Part shown: positions 33,849 to 44,307 of the stretch, one piece after another
How the letters are laid out: each line of letters begins with the position of its first letter
How positions within the stretch are numbered: position 1 is the first letter of the stretch
DNA from: Sphingomonas phyllosphaerae
GTDB lineage: Bacteria; Pseudomonadota; Alphaproteobacteria; Sphingomonadales; Sphingomonadaceae
DNA: 64,000 nt
Direction of reading: 5' to 3'
NCBI RefSeq assembly: GCF_029623345.1
Contig: NZ_JAPYKH010000019.1
Span: 1-64,000, forward strand
Position numbers and translations under genes: made by a program
The notes under the pieces: generated by a model
The model's input: only the letters and a program-made list of their open reading frames with translations
The model's database searches: none
What the model was told of the DNA's origin: nothing

Positions 33849-36371
33849 TCAGAGCAACAGGCGCAGCGCCAGCGAGGTGGTGCGTCCGTTGATCGCGCGC
33901 GCGCGGACGATGCCGTTGGCCGGGGTCGTCGCGTCCTCGGACTCGGTGAAGCCGAGCCGGTCGAGCAGGTTGTTGCTGTTGACCGACAGCTGCAGCCGCT
34001 CGCCCAGGTGCCAGGTGGCGAACGCGCCGACTGTGGCGAAGGCGGGCAACTTGAGTTGGTTGGTGTCGTCGGTGAAGCTGCTGGTGGTGCCGACGACATT
34101 GGCGCCCAATTCGACCGGCCCCAGCGCCAGCTCGGGCGTCGCCTGGTAGATGAAGCGCGCCTGGCGCCGCGGGACATTGCCGATGGTTGCGGGCTTGATC
34201 TGGTCGGCGACGATCTTGGAGTCGGTGTAGGTGCCACCGGCGGAGAGCCGGAAGACGCCGAGATCAAGGCTACCCTCGGCCTCGACACCGTGCGCGCAAT
34301 ACACGCGATCGACGAACACGCCGGGATGCGTGCTCTCCGCGTTCTGCTCGCCCGTCCGCGCCCAGAAGCCGGTGAGATCGAGCCGTGTGTGGGCCTGTCG
34401 GAATTTGAGCCCTCCCTCGACCTGCTCGACACGATCGACGGCGGCGTTCGACTTGGTGAGCCGGCCGGTCACCAGGCTCATGTTCGCCGGATTGAACAGC
34501 AGCCGGTCGGCGTTGGTACGGCCGCCGCGGCTATAGCGCGCGAAGACGGCGGAGGGCTCGGCAAGGCGGAAGTTGATGCCCGACGAATAAGACACATAGT
34601 GCCAGTCATAATCCACCGGCGCGGCGAAGCCGGCGGGGAAGTAGGCGACCCGTTCCTCCGCCGGCGAGATCACGCCGTCGCCGTTTATATCGCGCGACGT
34701 CAGAGGGATCGGCTTGCCATACAAGTCGGACCCGGCGATCACACCCGTGGCGTTGCCGAGATCGTAACGGACGCTGGCGCCGATCGAGATCCGGCCGAGC
34801 TTTTAGTTGAGCGAGCCGAACGGTGCGTGAGTGTGATAGTCGACGCGATGCCGCCGCCGGCAGCAATCGCCGAAGAAGCTGGCGCCATAGCCGTACACGC
34901 CGTCCTGCGTCTGCGCCACGCCGCTGGCGTCGAGCACGTCGACCAGCGCCGCATCACCACCGCCGCGCACCTCCATCACGCGCGAGGCCCACAGCCAGTC
35001 GGTGTGGATATCCTGCCGCGAGTTGTAGAGGCCCAGCGTGCTGGTCAGTTCGCCGGGGCCGACCGGGTCGACGCGGCTGCCGCGCAGATCGTTGAAGACG
35101 TTACCGAGATCGTTGAGCTTGGTGTTGAAGACGATCATCCGGGCGAGCAGACCGTTGCCCCCGCCCAGCGTGGTCGGGTCCGTGATCGCCACGCCCGCGT
35201 TCGGGCCGGTGGCATAGCGCAGCGTGCTGGCGGACGTGACCAGGGAAGCGCCGATCTCACTCGCGGCGCCCACGCTTTCGGGGAAGTCGCCGCCGATCCG
35301 CCCGCTGATATGGCTGTAGCGAAAGCGGTCGATCACGCTGAAGCCGGCGAGCGTCGCCTGCGCCTCGACGCCGAACGACTGGACCGTCGAGCGACGGCCG
35401 TGGCGCTCGTCATAGACACTGTACCGATTGTCACCATCGAGCGTGGGCACGCGCAGCGCGTAGCGCGAGAATAGCGCATCATGCTTGATGTCGAAGCCGG
35501 GCAGGCTCTCGTAGTGGGGCGACGCGTCGCTGCCGGTCACGCGGACCGGGTTGGGCGCATAGCCGACCGCGCCGTCGTCGAGCACCTTCCCATACAGCCG
35601 GACATAACCGCCCGCGAACTCGCGCGTGAGATTCAGCTTGAACTGGCCGCCGCGGTTGCCGTCATAGCCGATCCGGCGCGGGCCCTCGCCGACACGGACG
35701 AAGCCGCCGAAATGATAGCGCCAGCTGTCGCCCAGCCGCCCGCCGTAATCCACGTCGAGCCGGTGCTCGCCATAGTCCAGGCCCTCCAGCAGCTGGACCG
35801 CGCCGCCCTCGGCCTCGCCGGTCTTGGAGATCAGGTTGATCACGCCCCCGGGCGAGTTGGACGCGAAGGTAGAGGCCGAGCCGCCGCGGATCGAGGCGAT
35901 CGCGGCGAGGTTGAGGTCGGCGCGCATGAACATGTCGGCGTTGGCGAAGGCGATGTCGCCATATTCCAGAACCGGCAGGCCGTCCTCCTGGAGCTGGAGG
36001 TATTTGCCGCCACCGGTCGCCATCGGCAGGCCGCGGATCGAGAGATTGGCGCCGCCCTCGCCGCTCGAGCTCTCCGAGCGGATGCCGGGAATGTTGCGGA
36101 ACACCTCGGCGAGCGAGCGCGGCGCGATCTTGTCGATGTCGTCGGCGAGCAGCTGGCTGGTCGAGACCGCGGCGTCGAGCCGGTCGCGCCCGCGCGCCAC
36201 GGCGGTGACGACCACGTCGCGGTGCGGCGAGCCGACCTGGGCGCGCTGGTCGGGCGCGTTCGCCTCGGTGATGGGCGCGGTCACATCCGTCGTGGCCTGG
36301 GCGAACGCACTCGCCGACGCGACGATCGACAACGGCGCCGCCGCCGCGAGGAGGAGGGTCTTGAATCGCAT
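33849..36371 (-). pseudogene. TonB-dependent receptor interrupted by one in-frame TAA
   Basis: An 840-codon receptor frame is stopped after 522 residues by TAA at 34803-34805, then continues in the same frame for 317 residues to the natural end TTSLALRLLL. The intact paralogue next door has Tyr (TAC) at this point, GSLNYKLG against GSLN-stop-KLG, and the flanks are alike, so a single C-to-A change on the coding strand explains it. The first part carries the plug (DVVVTAVARGRDRLD, IRGLPMATGGGKYLQLQEDG, GGSASTFASNSPGGVINLIS) and half the barrel. A truncated barrel would not insert properly, so I treat it as a recent pseudogene or a sequencing error. It sits 55 bases downstream of the paralogue, probably in the same transcript. 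Confidence 0.88.
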
Positions 36372-36426
36372 GAGATTTTGTCCGTGGTAGAAGAGTGACG
36401 TGGTTGTTCGGGGAGCCGCGCCGCGC

Positions 36427-38934
36427 TCAGAGCAGCAGGCGCAGCGCCAGCGAGGTGGTGCGGCCGTTGATTGAGCGGGCGCGGACGATGCCGTTCGCCG
36501 GAATCGTCGCGTTCTCGGACTCGGTGAAGCCGAGCACGTCGAAGGCGTTGTTGCTGTTGAGCGAGAGCTGCACCCGCTCGGTCAGGTGAAAGGTCGCGAA
36601 GGCGTTGACGGTGGTGAAGCCCGGCAGCTTCAGCTTGTTCACGTCCTGCGCGAAGCTGCTCGTGGTGCCGACGACATTGGCGCCGAGCTCGATCGGCCCC
36701 AGCGTCAGCTCGGGCGTGGTCTGGAAAATGAAGCGTGCCTGGCGCCGCGGCACATGGCCGACGGTGCTGGGATCGATCTGGTCGATCGCGATCCTGCTAT
36801 CGGTGAAGGTCGCCCCGGCGGTCAGGCTGAAGACCTTGCTCGTGAGCGCACCCTCCGCCTCGACGCCGTGCGCCAGATAGACGCGGTCGATGAACGAGCC
36901 GGGCGTGGTGATCTGCGCGTTCTGCTCGCCGGTGCGCGCCCAGAAGCCGGTGAGATCGAGCCGCGCCCCGTCGCGGCGGTACTTCAGCCCGCCCTCGACC
37001 TGCTCGACCCGGTCGATCGCGGCGCGGCGGTTGGTCAGCGCGCCGGTGGCGACGTCCAGCCCCGGGCCGAACAGCAGCCGGTCCGAATTGGTGCGTGCGC
37101 CGCGACTATAGCGCGCGAACAGCGCGAAGGGCTCGGCGACACGCCAGTTGATGCCGGTCGAGTAGGACAGATAGTGCCAGCCGTAGAAGACCGGCGCCGG
37201 GCTGCCGAGCGGCAGCGCCGCGACGCGCTGCTCCGCCGCCGCGATCGTGCCGTCCCCGTTCATGTCCCGCGCGATGAGCTTGGGGCGATTGCCGCCCAGG
37301 TCGGCGCCGTAGATCAGCCCGGCGGCGTCGCCATAGTCGTAGCGCAGGCTGCCACCGATCGAGACGCGGCCGAGCTTGTAGTTGAGCGAGCCGAACGGCG
37401 CGTTGGTGTGATAGTCGACGCGATGGCGGCGGTGACAGCAGTCACCGAAGAATCTCGCGCTGTAGCCGTAGAAGCCGTCCTGCGTCATCGGCGCGCCCTG
37501 CGCGTCATACAGGTCGATCATCGCTGCGGTGCCGCGACCGCGCAGCTCGAGCAGGTCCGATGTCCACAGCCAATCGGTGTGGACGTCCTGGCGCGAGCGG
37601 TAGAAGCCCAGCGTGCTGGTCAGCTCGCCGCGCCCGATCGGATCGACGCGGCTGGCGCGCAGATCGTTGAACAGGCTGCCGAAGCTATTTATCTTGGCGT
37701 CGAAGACGATGTTCTCGACGAGCAGGCCGTTGCCGCCGCCGAGCTGGCCCGGCCGCGCGATGATCTGGCCGGGCTGCGCCCCGCTGGCGTAGCGCAGGGT
37801 CGCGCCGGCACCGCCGAGCGCGGTGGCGATGTCGCTCGCGCCGTCGATCGCCGCGGGGAAGTTGGCGATGAAGCGGCCGGTGATGCTGGTGAAGCGGAAG
37901 CGGTCGATCACTGTCCAGCCGGCCAGCGTCGCCTGCGCCTCGAGCCCGATCGCGTTGACCACCGGGTGCATGCCGTCGCGCAGGTCGTGGACGCTGCGGC
38001 GGTTGGCGCCGTCCAGCGTGACGTTGCGCAGCGCGTAGCGCGAATAGAGCGCGTCATGGCCGATGTCGAAGCCCGGCAGGCTCACGTAATGCGGGTCGGC
38101 GTCGCTGCCGGTCACGCGCACCGGGTTGGGCATGTAGCTCACGGTGCGGTCGTCGAGCGCCTTTCCGTAGAAGCGCACGTAGCCGCCGTCGAACTCCTTG
38201 GTGAGGTTGAGCTTGATCTGGCCGCCGCGGTTGCCGTCATAGCCGATGCGGCGCGGCCCCTCGCCTTCGCGGACGAAGCCGCCGACATGGAAGCGCCAGC
38301 CGTGGCCGAGCCGCCCGCCATAGTCCAGGTCGAGGCGATGCTCGCCATAGTCGAGTCCGGTGAGCAGCTGCACCGCGCCGCCCTCGGTAACGCCGGTCTT
38401 GGAGATCAGGTTGATCACGCCGCCGGGCGAGTTGGACGCGAAGGTCGAGGCCGAGCCGCCGCGCACCGAGGCGATGCTGTCGACGCCCAGATCGGCGCGC
38501 AGGAAGATGTCGGCATTGCCGAAGACCAAGTCGCCATATTCCACAAGCGGCAGGCCGTCCTCCTGCAATTGCAGGTACTTGCCGCCGCCGGTCGCCATTG
38601 GCAGGCCGCGGATCGACAGATTGGCATTGCCCTCGCCGCCCGAGCTCTCCGAGCGAATGCCGGGAATGTTGCGGAAGATCTCGGCGACCGAACGCGGTGC
38701 GATCTTGTCGATGTCGCTGGCGAGCAGCTGACTGGTCGAGACCGCGGTGTCGAGCCGGTCGCGTCCGCGCGCCACCGCGGTGACGACCACGTCGCGACGC
38801 GGCGGCGACTCGCCGGCGTGGGGCGCGGCATCGTCCCGATCGTCCGCGGCGGTCGCCTGCTGCGCGGCGGCGAGCTGCGGCACGCCGGCTCCCAACGGTA
38901 CGCAGGTGAATAGAAGCAAGGTTTTAATGTACAC
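36427..38934 (-). CDS. TonB-dependent outer-membrane receptor
   Basis: An 835-residue TonB receptor for active uptake across the outer membrane. A signal peptide (KTLLLFTCVPLGAGVPQLAA) is followed by a TonB-box-like RRDVVVTAVARG, the plug (SVAEIFRNIPGIRSESSG, LSIRGLPMATGGGKYLQLQ, GGSASTFASNSPGGVINLI) and a barrel ending LALRLLL. A conserved FFGDCCHRRHRVDYH stretch with adjacent cysteines lies mid-barrel. The ligand is not evident. There is no iron or vitamin gene beside it, and the flanking beta-galactosidase and glycan genes would fit a carbohydrate. The GTG at 38934 has AAAAGGGG upstream. It is a tandem duplicate of the interrupted receptor downstream. Confidence 0.92.
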   Translation of the reverse strand: MYIKTLLLFTCVPLGAGVPQLAAAQQATAADDRDDAAPHAGESPPRRDVVVTAVARGRDRLDTAVSTSQLLASDIDKIAPRSVAEIFRNIPGIRSESSGGEGNANLSIRGLPMATGGGKYLQLQEDGLPLVEYGDLVFGNADIFLRADLGVDSIASVRGGSASTFASNSPGGVINLISKTGVTEGGAVQLLTGLDYGEHRLDLDYGGRLGHGWRFHVGGFVREGEGPRRIGYDGNRGGQIKLNLTKEFDGGYVRFYGKALDDRTVSYMPNPVRVTGSDADPHYVSLPGFDIGHDALYSRYALRNVTLDGANRRSVHDLRDGMHPVVNAIGLEAQATLAGWTVIDRFRFTSITGRFIANFPAAIDGASDIATALGGAGATLRYASGAQPGQIIARPGQLGGGNGLLVENIVFDAKINSFGSLFNDLRASRVDPIGRGELTSTLGFYRSRQDVHTDWLWTSDLLELRGRGTAAMIDLYDAQGAPMTQDGFYGYSARFFGDCCHRRHRVDYHTNAPFGSLNYKLGRVSIGGSLRYDYGDAAGLIYGADLGGNRPKLIARDMNGDGTIAAAEQRVAALPLGSPAPVFYGWHYLSYSTGINWRVAEPFALFARYSRGARTNSDRLLFGPGLDVATGALTNRRAAIDRVEQVEGGLKYRRDGARLDLTGFWARTGEQNAQITTPGSFIDRVYLAHGVEAEGALTSKVFSLTAGATFTDSRIAIDQIDPSTVGHVPRRQARFIFQTTPELTLGPIELGANVVGTTSSFAQDVNKLKLPGFTTVNAFATFHLTERVQLSLNSNNAFDVLGFTESENATIPANGIVRARSINGRTTSLALRLLL

Positions 38935-39303
38935 GGCGCGCCCCTTTTTATCTGGCGCCCCTATGATAAGTGGGATTATTGATGGTGCCGCGTCAGCGAA
39001 GATTGCGCCGGATCAGATCAAAAGGTGAAGCTTCTGATTGGCAGTCGTTTAATTGTTACTTACGAGGTCAATTATCACCGATCCGGGTCATTACTTACCC
39101 CAGCAAACGAAAATACTGCGGCATTAACCTTTCGCTGCCGGTGGCGCCAAACGTTTACCCACGGCAATTGGTCCGTGTTCCGGCGAACGCCGGAGCCCAG
39201 AGCCGCAGGAGTGACGTTCGTGGTCCCGGGCTCCTGCGTCCGCGGGAGCACGCCGCATGTGTACGCCCGATCGTTCCACGCGAGACGATGCGACGAGGCG
39301 CGA
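38935..39303. other. AT-rich upstream region and palindromes, no gene seen
   Basis: This 369-base gap between the receptor and beta-galactosidase genes holds no convincing coding frame. Bases ~39030-39130 are unusually AT-rich for this genome and contain TAATTG (39050-39055) mirrored by CAATTA (39069-39074), a candidate regulatory dyad for the receptor. Further right are CCGGCG-AA-CGCCGG (39180-39193) and GCTCCTGCG-TC-CGCGGGAGC (39230-39249), the same palindrome family as at 25.5 kb. Confidence 0.5.
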
Positions 39304-42300
39304 TCAGTCCTCGCCGGTCGCGCTCGCCGCCCGCGCGCGATCGGGCGTGGTGCCCTCGCCTGCGAAGGGGGTGAGCCGGAAGGTCACGCGCGTCGGCTCC
39401 AGCCGCGTCAGATACTGCGCCATCGGCAGCCCCGCCTGGCTCCACTCGGTGTTGCCGCCGACGCCCCATTGCGCCGAGTCGACCAGCAGCGTGACCTGGC
39501 CGTGCGGCACCACGTCGGTCGACTTCCACGTGCCCGGGGTGTGGCGGTCGAGATCGGCATAGGGGAAAGCCAGCGCGTTCATCATCAGCGGCTGGTCACC
39601 CTGAACGCGCACGCCCCGCCCGCCCCCCGAGAGCTCCATCCAGCGCACGTCGACCTTGTTGCCGGTCTCCTGCGGGCGGATGAAGTCGTGGTTCTGCTCC
39701 GCTATCTTGCCGCGCCACAGCCCGATCGGCGCGGATGTCCTGCGATCGACATAGCTCTCATGCGGCCCGCGCCCGTACCATTCCACCTCGGTGAGGTCGG
39801 TCGGCATCGCGAAGGCGAGCCCGACGCGGAACGGCGCGGGCAGGTCGGTCTTCACCGGCGTGAACTGCCCGTCGACCGCGACGCCGCCGTCCGCCGCCAT
39901 GGCATAGCGCGTGGTGAAGGTCGCGGCGCCGTCGCCCAGCGCATAATCGACCGTGACCTCGGCGCCGGTATCGGTGCGCGCGCTGCGCACCGCGGTGACC
40001 CGCCGCGTGTCGCTCATCGCCTTCCACATCGCCAGCTTGCGATCGGTGCCGATGCCGAGGTCGTTGTCGGTCACCGCGCGCCAGAAATGCGGCGCGCCAC
40101 CGCTCGCGAGCGTCCGCCCGCCCTGCGCATAGGCGCGCACCAGCCCGGTGGTGCGATCGATCGTGAGCGTCGCGCCGTTCGCGGAAAGCGTCATTGCGCC
40201 GCGCTCCTGCTTGAGCGCTACCGCTCCCTTCGCAGCGGCCGGCGCGGTGGCGGCGCCCGGCTGCACCTGGAACTGCTCGAACCCGAGCAAGGTACCACCC
40301 GCGACACCGGGGACCGCGCCCTCCTTGGCGTGGACGTTGACCGTCACGAAATATTCCGCACCTGGTTTGCGCTGATAGCCGGCGAGCGGCAGCGCGATCG
40401 TCTCCGCGCCGCGCGCGGGCGTGGCGAGCGGCGCCAGCCCCCCCTTGGCGACGGGCACGCCGTCCTCCTCCAGCTCCCAGTCAAAGCTGAAGCCCGACAG
40501 GTCGCGGAAGTCGTGGCGATTGCGCACGGTCACGCGGCCGGTGGCGGGATCGAAGCCGTCGAACTGCGCGGGCGCATAGACCTTGCGCAGCTCGTACAGC
40601 TGCGGGTTGGGCGTGCGGTCGGATTGGAGCAGGCCGTCGCCGAACTCGATGTCGCCGCCCGGATTGGGGCCGTACTCGCCGCCGTCGCCCCAATAGCGCC
40701 GCCCGTCCTTGGTAAAGCGGTACATCGACTGGTCGACCCAGTCCCACACGAAGCCGCCCTGTAGCTTATCGGGATGCGCGTAGATCGTGTCCCAATATTC
40801 CTTCAGATTGCCGCCGGTCTGGCCCATCATGTGCGCATACTCGCACTGGATCATCGGCTGCTTGAAGCGCCAGTTGACGGCATAGTCGCGCATCTTCTCG
40901 ACCGTGTCGTACATCGGCGCATAGATGTCGGCGAAGTAATTGGGACGATGGTCGTGGACGCCTTCCCACGTGCCCCAGCCGAGATAGCTGAGCAGCCGCG
41001 ACGGGTCGCGCTGCTTGGCCGCCGCCGCGCCCGCCTCGAAGTTCGGCCCGATCCCGGCCTCGTTGCCGAGCGACCAGAAGATCACCGAGGCGTGGTTCTT
41101 GTCGCGCTCGATCATGTTGGTGACGCGGCTGACGTGCGCGTCCTTCCACGCCGGGTCGAAGCCGATCTGGAGCTTGGCGCGATCGTCGGGGTGGTTGTTG
41201 CCCGCCTCCATATAGGCGTGGCTCTCGACGTTGGCCTCGTCCATGACATAGAGGCCGTAGCGGTCGGCGAGCTCGTACATATACGGGTCGTTGGGATAGT
41301 GCGACATGCGTAACGCATTGATATTGTTGCGCTTCATCAGCTGCACGTCGCGCTCCATCGACGCGCGCGTGATCGTGTGGAAGGTCTCTGGGTCGTGCTC
41401 GTGGCGATTGACGCCGCGGATCGTAATGGGCTTGCCGTTGACCGTCACGCGGCCGTCGATGATGGCCACCGTACGAAAGCCGATCTGGCGCGCGCTCGAC
41501 TCGATCAGCGCGCCCTTGGCGTCGTACAGTTCGACCAGCAGCGTGTAGAGGTTGGGCGTCTCGGCGGTCCACGGCCGCACGTTCGCCACAGTGCCGCTCA
41601 GCGTCACCGCGCGCTCACCCGAACCCGCCGCCACGGCGGCGCGCGCCTGCTGCAGCACACGGTCGCCGTCCATCAGCACGTAGCGCGCGCTCGCGGCCGC
41701 CGTGCCGCTCACCGCCACCTCGACCGCGAGCTTGCCGTCACGATAGGCGTCGTCGAGCCCGGCGTGGACGAACACGTCGCGCACGCGCGTCCTGGGTGCG
41801 GCGAGCAGATAGACCGAGCGCTCGATCCCCGAGACGCGCCAGAAGTCCTGGTCCTCGAGGTAGCTGCCGTCGGACCAGCGGTGGATCTGGATCGCCACAA
41901 TGTTGCGCCCGGGTTTGACGAAGCGCGTGACGTCGAACTCGCTCGGCAGCTTCGAATCCTCGGAATAGCCGACCTTCTCGCCGTTGACCCAGATCTCATA
42001 GGCCGAACCCGCCGCGCCGATGTGGAGGATCACGTCGCTGCCCTGCCAGCCGGCGGGCACGTCCACGTCGCGGCGGTACGAGCCGACCGGGTTGGTCGCG
42101 TGCGGGATCAGCGGGCGGTTGGCGGGGAACGGGTAGGTGACGTTGTTGTAGCGCGGCTGGTCGAAGCCCTGCGCCTGCCAGTCGCCGGGGACTTTAATGT
42201 CCTTCCATCCCGCGACGTCGAAGTCGGGCTTCTCGAACCCCCCGGGCACGTCGTCCGAGCTCGGCGAAAGCGCGAACTTCCACGTACCATCGAGCGCGAC

Positions 42301-42537
42301 GTAGCGCGACGAGCGCGCCTCCGCGCCCGCCATGGCGAGCGCGCGCGTCTCGTACGGGAAGCCGGTGGCATGCGCGGGCAGCTTGTTGCGCGCGTTGACC
42401 GCGGGGTTCTCCCAGTCGGGCCGTGACGGGTCGACCTGCACCGGCTGCACCTGCGGCATGCCCTGCGCGGCGGCCCACGATCCGAGCGGCATGACCAGCG
42501 ACGCGGCGGCGACGCCGGCGAGCAACAGCGAGCGCAT
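39304..42537 (-). CDS. Secreted GH2 beta-galactosidase (LacZ type)
   Basis: A 1077-residue enzyme with a signal peptide ([21 protein letters not shown]). It has the full LacZ-type layout: sugar-binding domain ([39 protein letters not shown]), Ig-like domains, a TIM barrel with [12 protein letters not shown] and MSHYPNDP, acid/base Glu493 in [10 protein letters not shown], nucleophile Glu566 in QCEYAHMMG, and a C-terminal small-chain domain ([29 protein letters not shown]). It hydrolyses terminal beta-D-galactosides, here probably outside the cytoplasm. The ATG at 42537 has GGAGGAAAGAGGG upstream. A perfect FadR-type half-site pair, TTGTCTGACGA, lies 44 bases upstream, so control by a GntR regulator is possible. 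Confidence 0.95.
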   Translation of the reverse strand: MRSLLLAGVAAASLVMPLGSWAAAQGMPQVQPVQVDPSRPDWENPAVNARNKLPAHATGFPYETRALAMAGAEARSSRYVALDGTWKFALSPSSDDVPGGFEKPDFDVAGWKDIKVPGDWQAQGFDQPRYNNVTYPFPANRPLIPHATNPVGSYRRDVDVPAGWQGSDVILHIGAAGSAYEIWVNGEKVGYSEDSKLPSEFDVTRFVKPGRNIVAIQIHRWSDGSYLEDQDFWRVSGIERSVYLLAAPRTRVRDVFVHAGLDDAYRDGKLAVEVAVSGTAAASARYVLMDGDRVLQQARAAVAAGSGERAVTLSGTVANVRPWTAETPNLYTLLVELYDAKGALIESSARQIGFRTVAIIDGRVTVNGKPITIRGVNRHEHDPETFHTITRASMERDVQLMKRNNINALRMSHYPNDPYMYELADRYGLYVMDEANVESHAYMEAGNNHPDDRAKLQIGFDPAWKDAHVSRVTNMIERDKNHASVIFWSLGNEAGIGPNFEAGAAAAKQRDPSRLLSYLGWGTWEGVHDHRPNYFADIYAPMYDTVEKMRDYAVNWRFKQPMIQCEYAHMMGQTGGNLKEYWDTIYAHPDKLQGGFVWDWVDQSMYRFTKDGRRYWGDGGEYGPNPGGDIEFGDGLLQSDRTPNPQLYELRKVYAPAQFDGFDPATGRVTVRNRHDFRDLSGFSFDWELEEDGVPVAKGGLAPLATPARGAETIALPLAGYQRKPGAEYFVTVNVHAKEGAVPGVAGGTLLGFEQFQVQPGAATAPAAAKGAVALKQERGAMTLSANGATLTIDRTTGLVRAYAQGGRTLASGGAPHFWRAVTDNDLGIGTDRKLAMWKAMSDTRRVTAVRSARTDTGAEVTVDYALGDGAATFTTRYAMAADGGVAVDGQFTPVKTDLPAPFRVGLAFAMPTDLTEVEWYGRGPHESYVDRRTSAPIGLWRGKIAEQNHDFIRPQETGNKVDVRWMELSGGGRGVRVQGDQPLMMNALAFPYADLDRHTPGTWKSTDVVPHGQVTLLVDSAQWGVGGNTEWSQAGLPMAQYLTRLEPTRVTFRLTPFAGEGTTPDRARAASATGED

Positions 42538-42580
42538 TCCCTCTTTCCTCCCCTGCGGGCAGCCTTCCGCCACCCTGCTA

Positions 42581-42591
42581 TTGTCTGACGA
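42581..42591. promoter_or_regulatory. FadR-type dyad upstream of beta-galactosidase
   Basis: TTGTCTGACGA matches the FadR-subfamily pattern TNGTNNNACNA at every fixed base, and TATTAT on the minus strand (42591-42596) abuts it, as a -10 box would. It is 44 bases before the ATG at 42537. The pattern fixes only six bases, so chance is not excluded. Confidence 0.4.
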
Positions 42592-42731
42592 TAATACCAC
42601 GCCGCGGCGGCACAAGCGGTCTCACGCAAACCGCTGATGTTGAGCGCAAACCATTGCTGAAGGCGGCGGAGACTCGGGCGCTGGCCGACGCTGTCACGCC
42701 AGTTTCACGTGCGCTCCCTAGGGCCGCGCGC

Positions 42732-43805
42732 ATGATCCGTCTCACCCGCGCCCTCGCGCTCGCCGCTCTCCTCGCCGCCCCCGCCACCGCATGCGACGCC
42801 GCACGCGACGCCGCGCCGCTTCGACTTAACGACCTCCAGGTGATCGGCACCCACAACAGCTACAAGCGCGCGATGCCCGCCGCGACCATGGCGCGGCTCC
42901 GCGCCGCCGACCCGAAGCTGGCCGACGCGCTCGATTATGCGCACCGTGACCTGAGCGAGCAGCTCGACAAGGGCGCGCGCCAGCTCGAGATCGACGTCAA
43001 CTACGATCCGCAGGGCGGGCATTACGCGCGCGGGTCGGACGATCCCGCGCTACGCCGCGCGGGCTACAAGGTGCTCCACATCCCCGGCATCGACAACTCA
43101 TCAAGCTGCGTGCTGCTGACCGAGTGCCTGGCGATCATCCGCCGCTGGTCCGATGCGCACCCGCGGCACGTGCCGATCATGCTGATGTTCAACGTCAAGG
43201 ACGAGCAGAATGCGGCGCGCGGCGGGATCGACTCGATCGTGCCCGATGCCGCCGGCTATGACGCGCTCGACGCCGAGATCCGGGCGGTGCTGCCGCCGGC
43301 CAAGCTGATCACGCCAGACGACGTCCAGGGCCGTTACCCGACGTTGCGCGACGCGGTGCTGGCGAACAATTGGCCGACGCTCGAGCAGGCGCGCGGCAAG
43401 ATCCTGTTCGCGATGGACGAACCGCCCGCGAAGGTAGCGCTGTACCGCGGCACGCGGCGTTCGCTCGAGGGCCGCGTGTTCTTCATCAACACCGATGAGG
43501 ACTCGCCCGCGGCGGCCTATCTCACGCTCAACGAGACGGTGGCGGACGCCGCGCGGATCCGCCGCGACGTCGCCGCGGGCTATCTCGTGCGTACCCGCGC
43601 CGACGCGGAGACGCGCGAGGCACGCACCAACGACACGCGCCGCCGCGACACCGCGCTGGCGAGCGGGGCGCAATATGTGTCGACCGACTATCTCTGGCCC
43701 GACCCGCGCTTCCCCGGCGGTTATCACGTGGCGCTGCCCGGCGGCGGAGTCGCGCGCTGCAACCCGGTGCGCCGGCCGAAGGGGTGCGCGGTCGGGGAGC
43801 GCTGA
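42732..43805 (+). CDS. Secreted PI-PLC-like phosphodiesterase
   Basis: A 357-residue protein with a signal peptide (LTRALALAALLAAPATAC). The core follows the calcium-dependent phosphoinositide phospholipase C-like TIM barrel: VIGTHNSYKRAMP with the catalytic His, GARQLEIDVNYDPQGG with the metal-binding acid residues, VLHIPGIDNSSSC, IMLMFNVKDEQN, and QYVSTDYLWPDPRF near the end. The natural substrate of bacterial members is not phosphoinositide in most cases and is unknown here. I chose the ATG at 42732 for the signal peptide; the frame is open to 42654. Divergent from the beta-galactosidase, so the two may share a control region. Confidence 0.85.
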   Translation: MIRLTRALALAALLAAPATACDAARDAAPLRLNDLQVIGTHNSYKRAMPAATMARLRAADPKLADALDYAHRDLSEQLDKGARQLEIDVNYDPQGGHYARGSDDPALRRAGYKVLHIPGIDNSSSCVLLTECLAIIRRWSDAHPRHVPIMLMFNVKDEQNAARGGIDSIVPDAAGYDALDAEIRAVLPPAKLITPDDVQGRYPTLRDAVLANNWPTLEQARGKILFAMDEPPAKVALYRGTRRSLEGRVFFINTDEDSPAAAYLTLNETVADAARIRRDVAAGYLVRTRADAETREARTNDTRRRDTALASGAQYVSTDYLWPDPRFPGGYHVALPGGGVARCNPVRRPKGCAVGER

Positions 43806-43923
43806 GCATTGAGCGTGGCACCAGCGGCGGCAACTCTCCGGCGCCAGTTGTTCGCCGACGTCTCGCCCATCCACCCATGCGACTAACGCACCCTTTACCG
43901 ATCCTCGACTATGCCGCCCGGCG

Positions 43924-44307
43924 ATGACCGAGCACTTCCTCATCCAGGTCGACGTGTCGCGCGCACTGGTGCGTATCACCATGTCGGGCTTCTTCGACGC
44001 CGCCGCTATCGCGCGCTTCGTCGCCGCGCGCGACGCGGCGCACGCCCTGCTCACCTGCGGCGCCAACGCGCATGTCACGCTCGTCGACATCCGCGAGATG
44101 GACATTCAGGCGCAGGGCAGCGTCGCCGAGTTCCGCGCCGTGCTCGCAGACCCGCGCCACGCCTCGCGGCGCCTCGCCTTCGTCGTGGCGCGCTCACTCG
44201 CGCGCTCGCAGATTCGCCGCGCCGCGGCCGAACGCGCCGCCGGCTATTTCGAGACGGTCGAGCAGGCCGAGGCCTGGCTCCTCGGCGCGGACTCGGCGGC
44301 GGCGTAG
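43924..44307 (+). CDS. STAS/SpoIIAA-like small protein
   Basis: A 127-residue protein with the alternating beta-alpha pattern of SpoIIAA-like/STAS domains: FLIQVDVSRALVRITMSG, HVTLVDIREMDIQAQG, RLAFVVARSLARSQIRR, and the closing FETVEQAEAWLLG. This C-terminal phrase is typical of the SpoIIAA-like family, whose members bind lipids or partners. No Ser phosphorylation motif is clear. No signal peptide. It lies alone, 118 bases after the PI-PLC-like gene. Function unknown. Confidence 0.7.
   Translation: MTEHFLIQVDVSRALVRITMSGFFDAAAIARFVAARDAAHALLTCGANAHVTLVDIREMDIQAQGSVAEFRAVLADPRHASRRLAFVVARSLARSQIRRAAAERAAGYFETVEQAEAWLLGADSAAA

Noticed and set aside
34803..34805. Programmed recoding of the TAA in the receptor gene
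   Set aside because: TAA is not a selenocysteine or pyrrolysine codon, no recoding element is visible, and the paralogue shows a plain Tyr codon; a point mutation or sequencing error is simpler.
36586..38913. A 775-codon plus-strand frame across the intact TonB receptor
   Set aside because: Low-complexity Arg/Ala/Glu/Val shadow of the receptor gene, without a ribosome site or recognisable fold.
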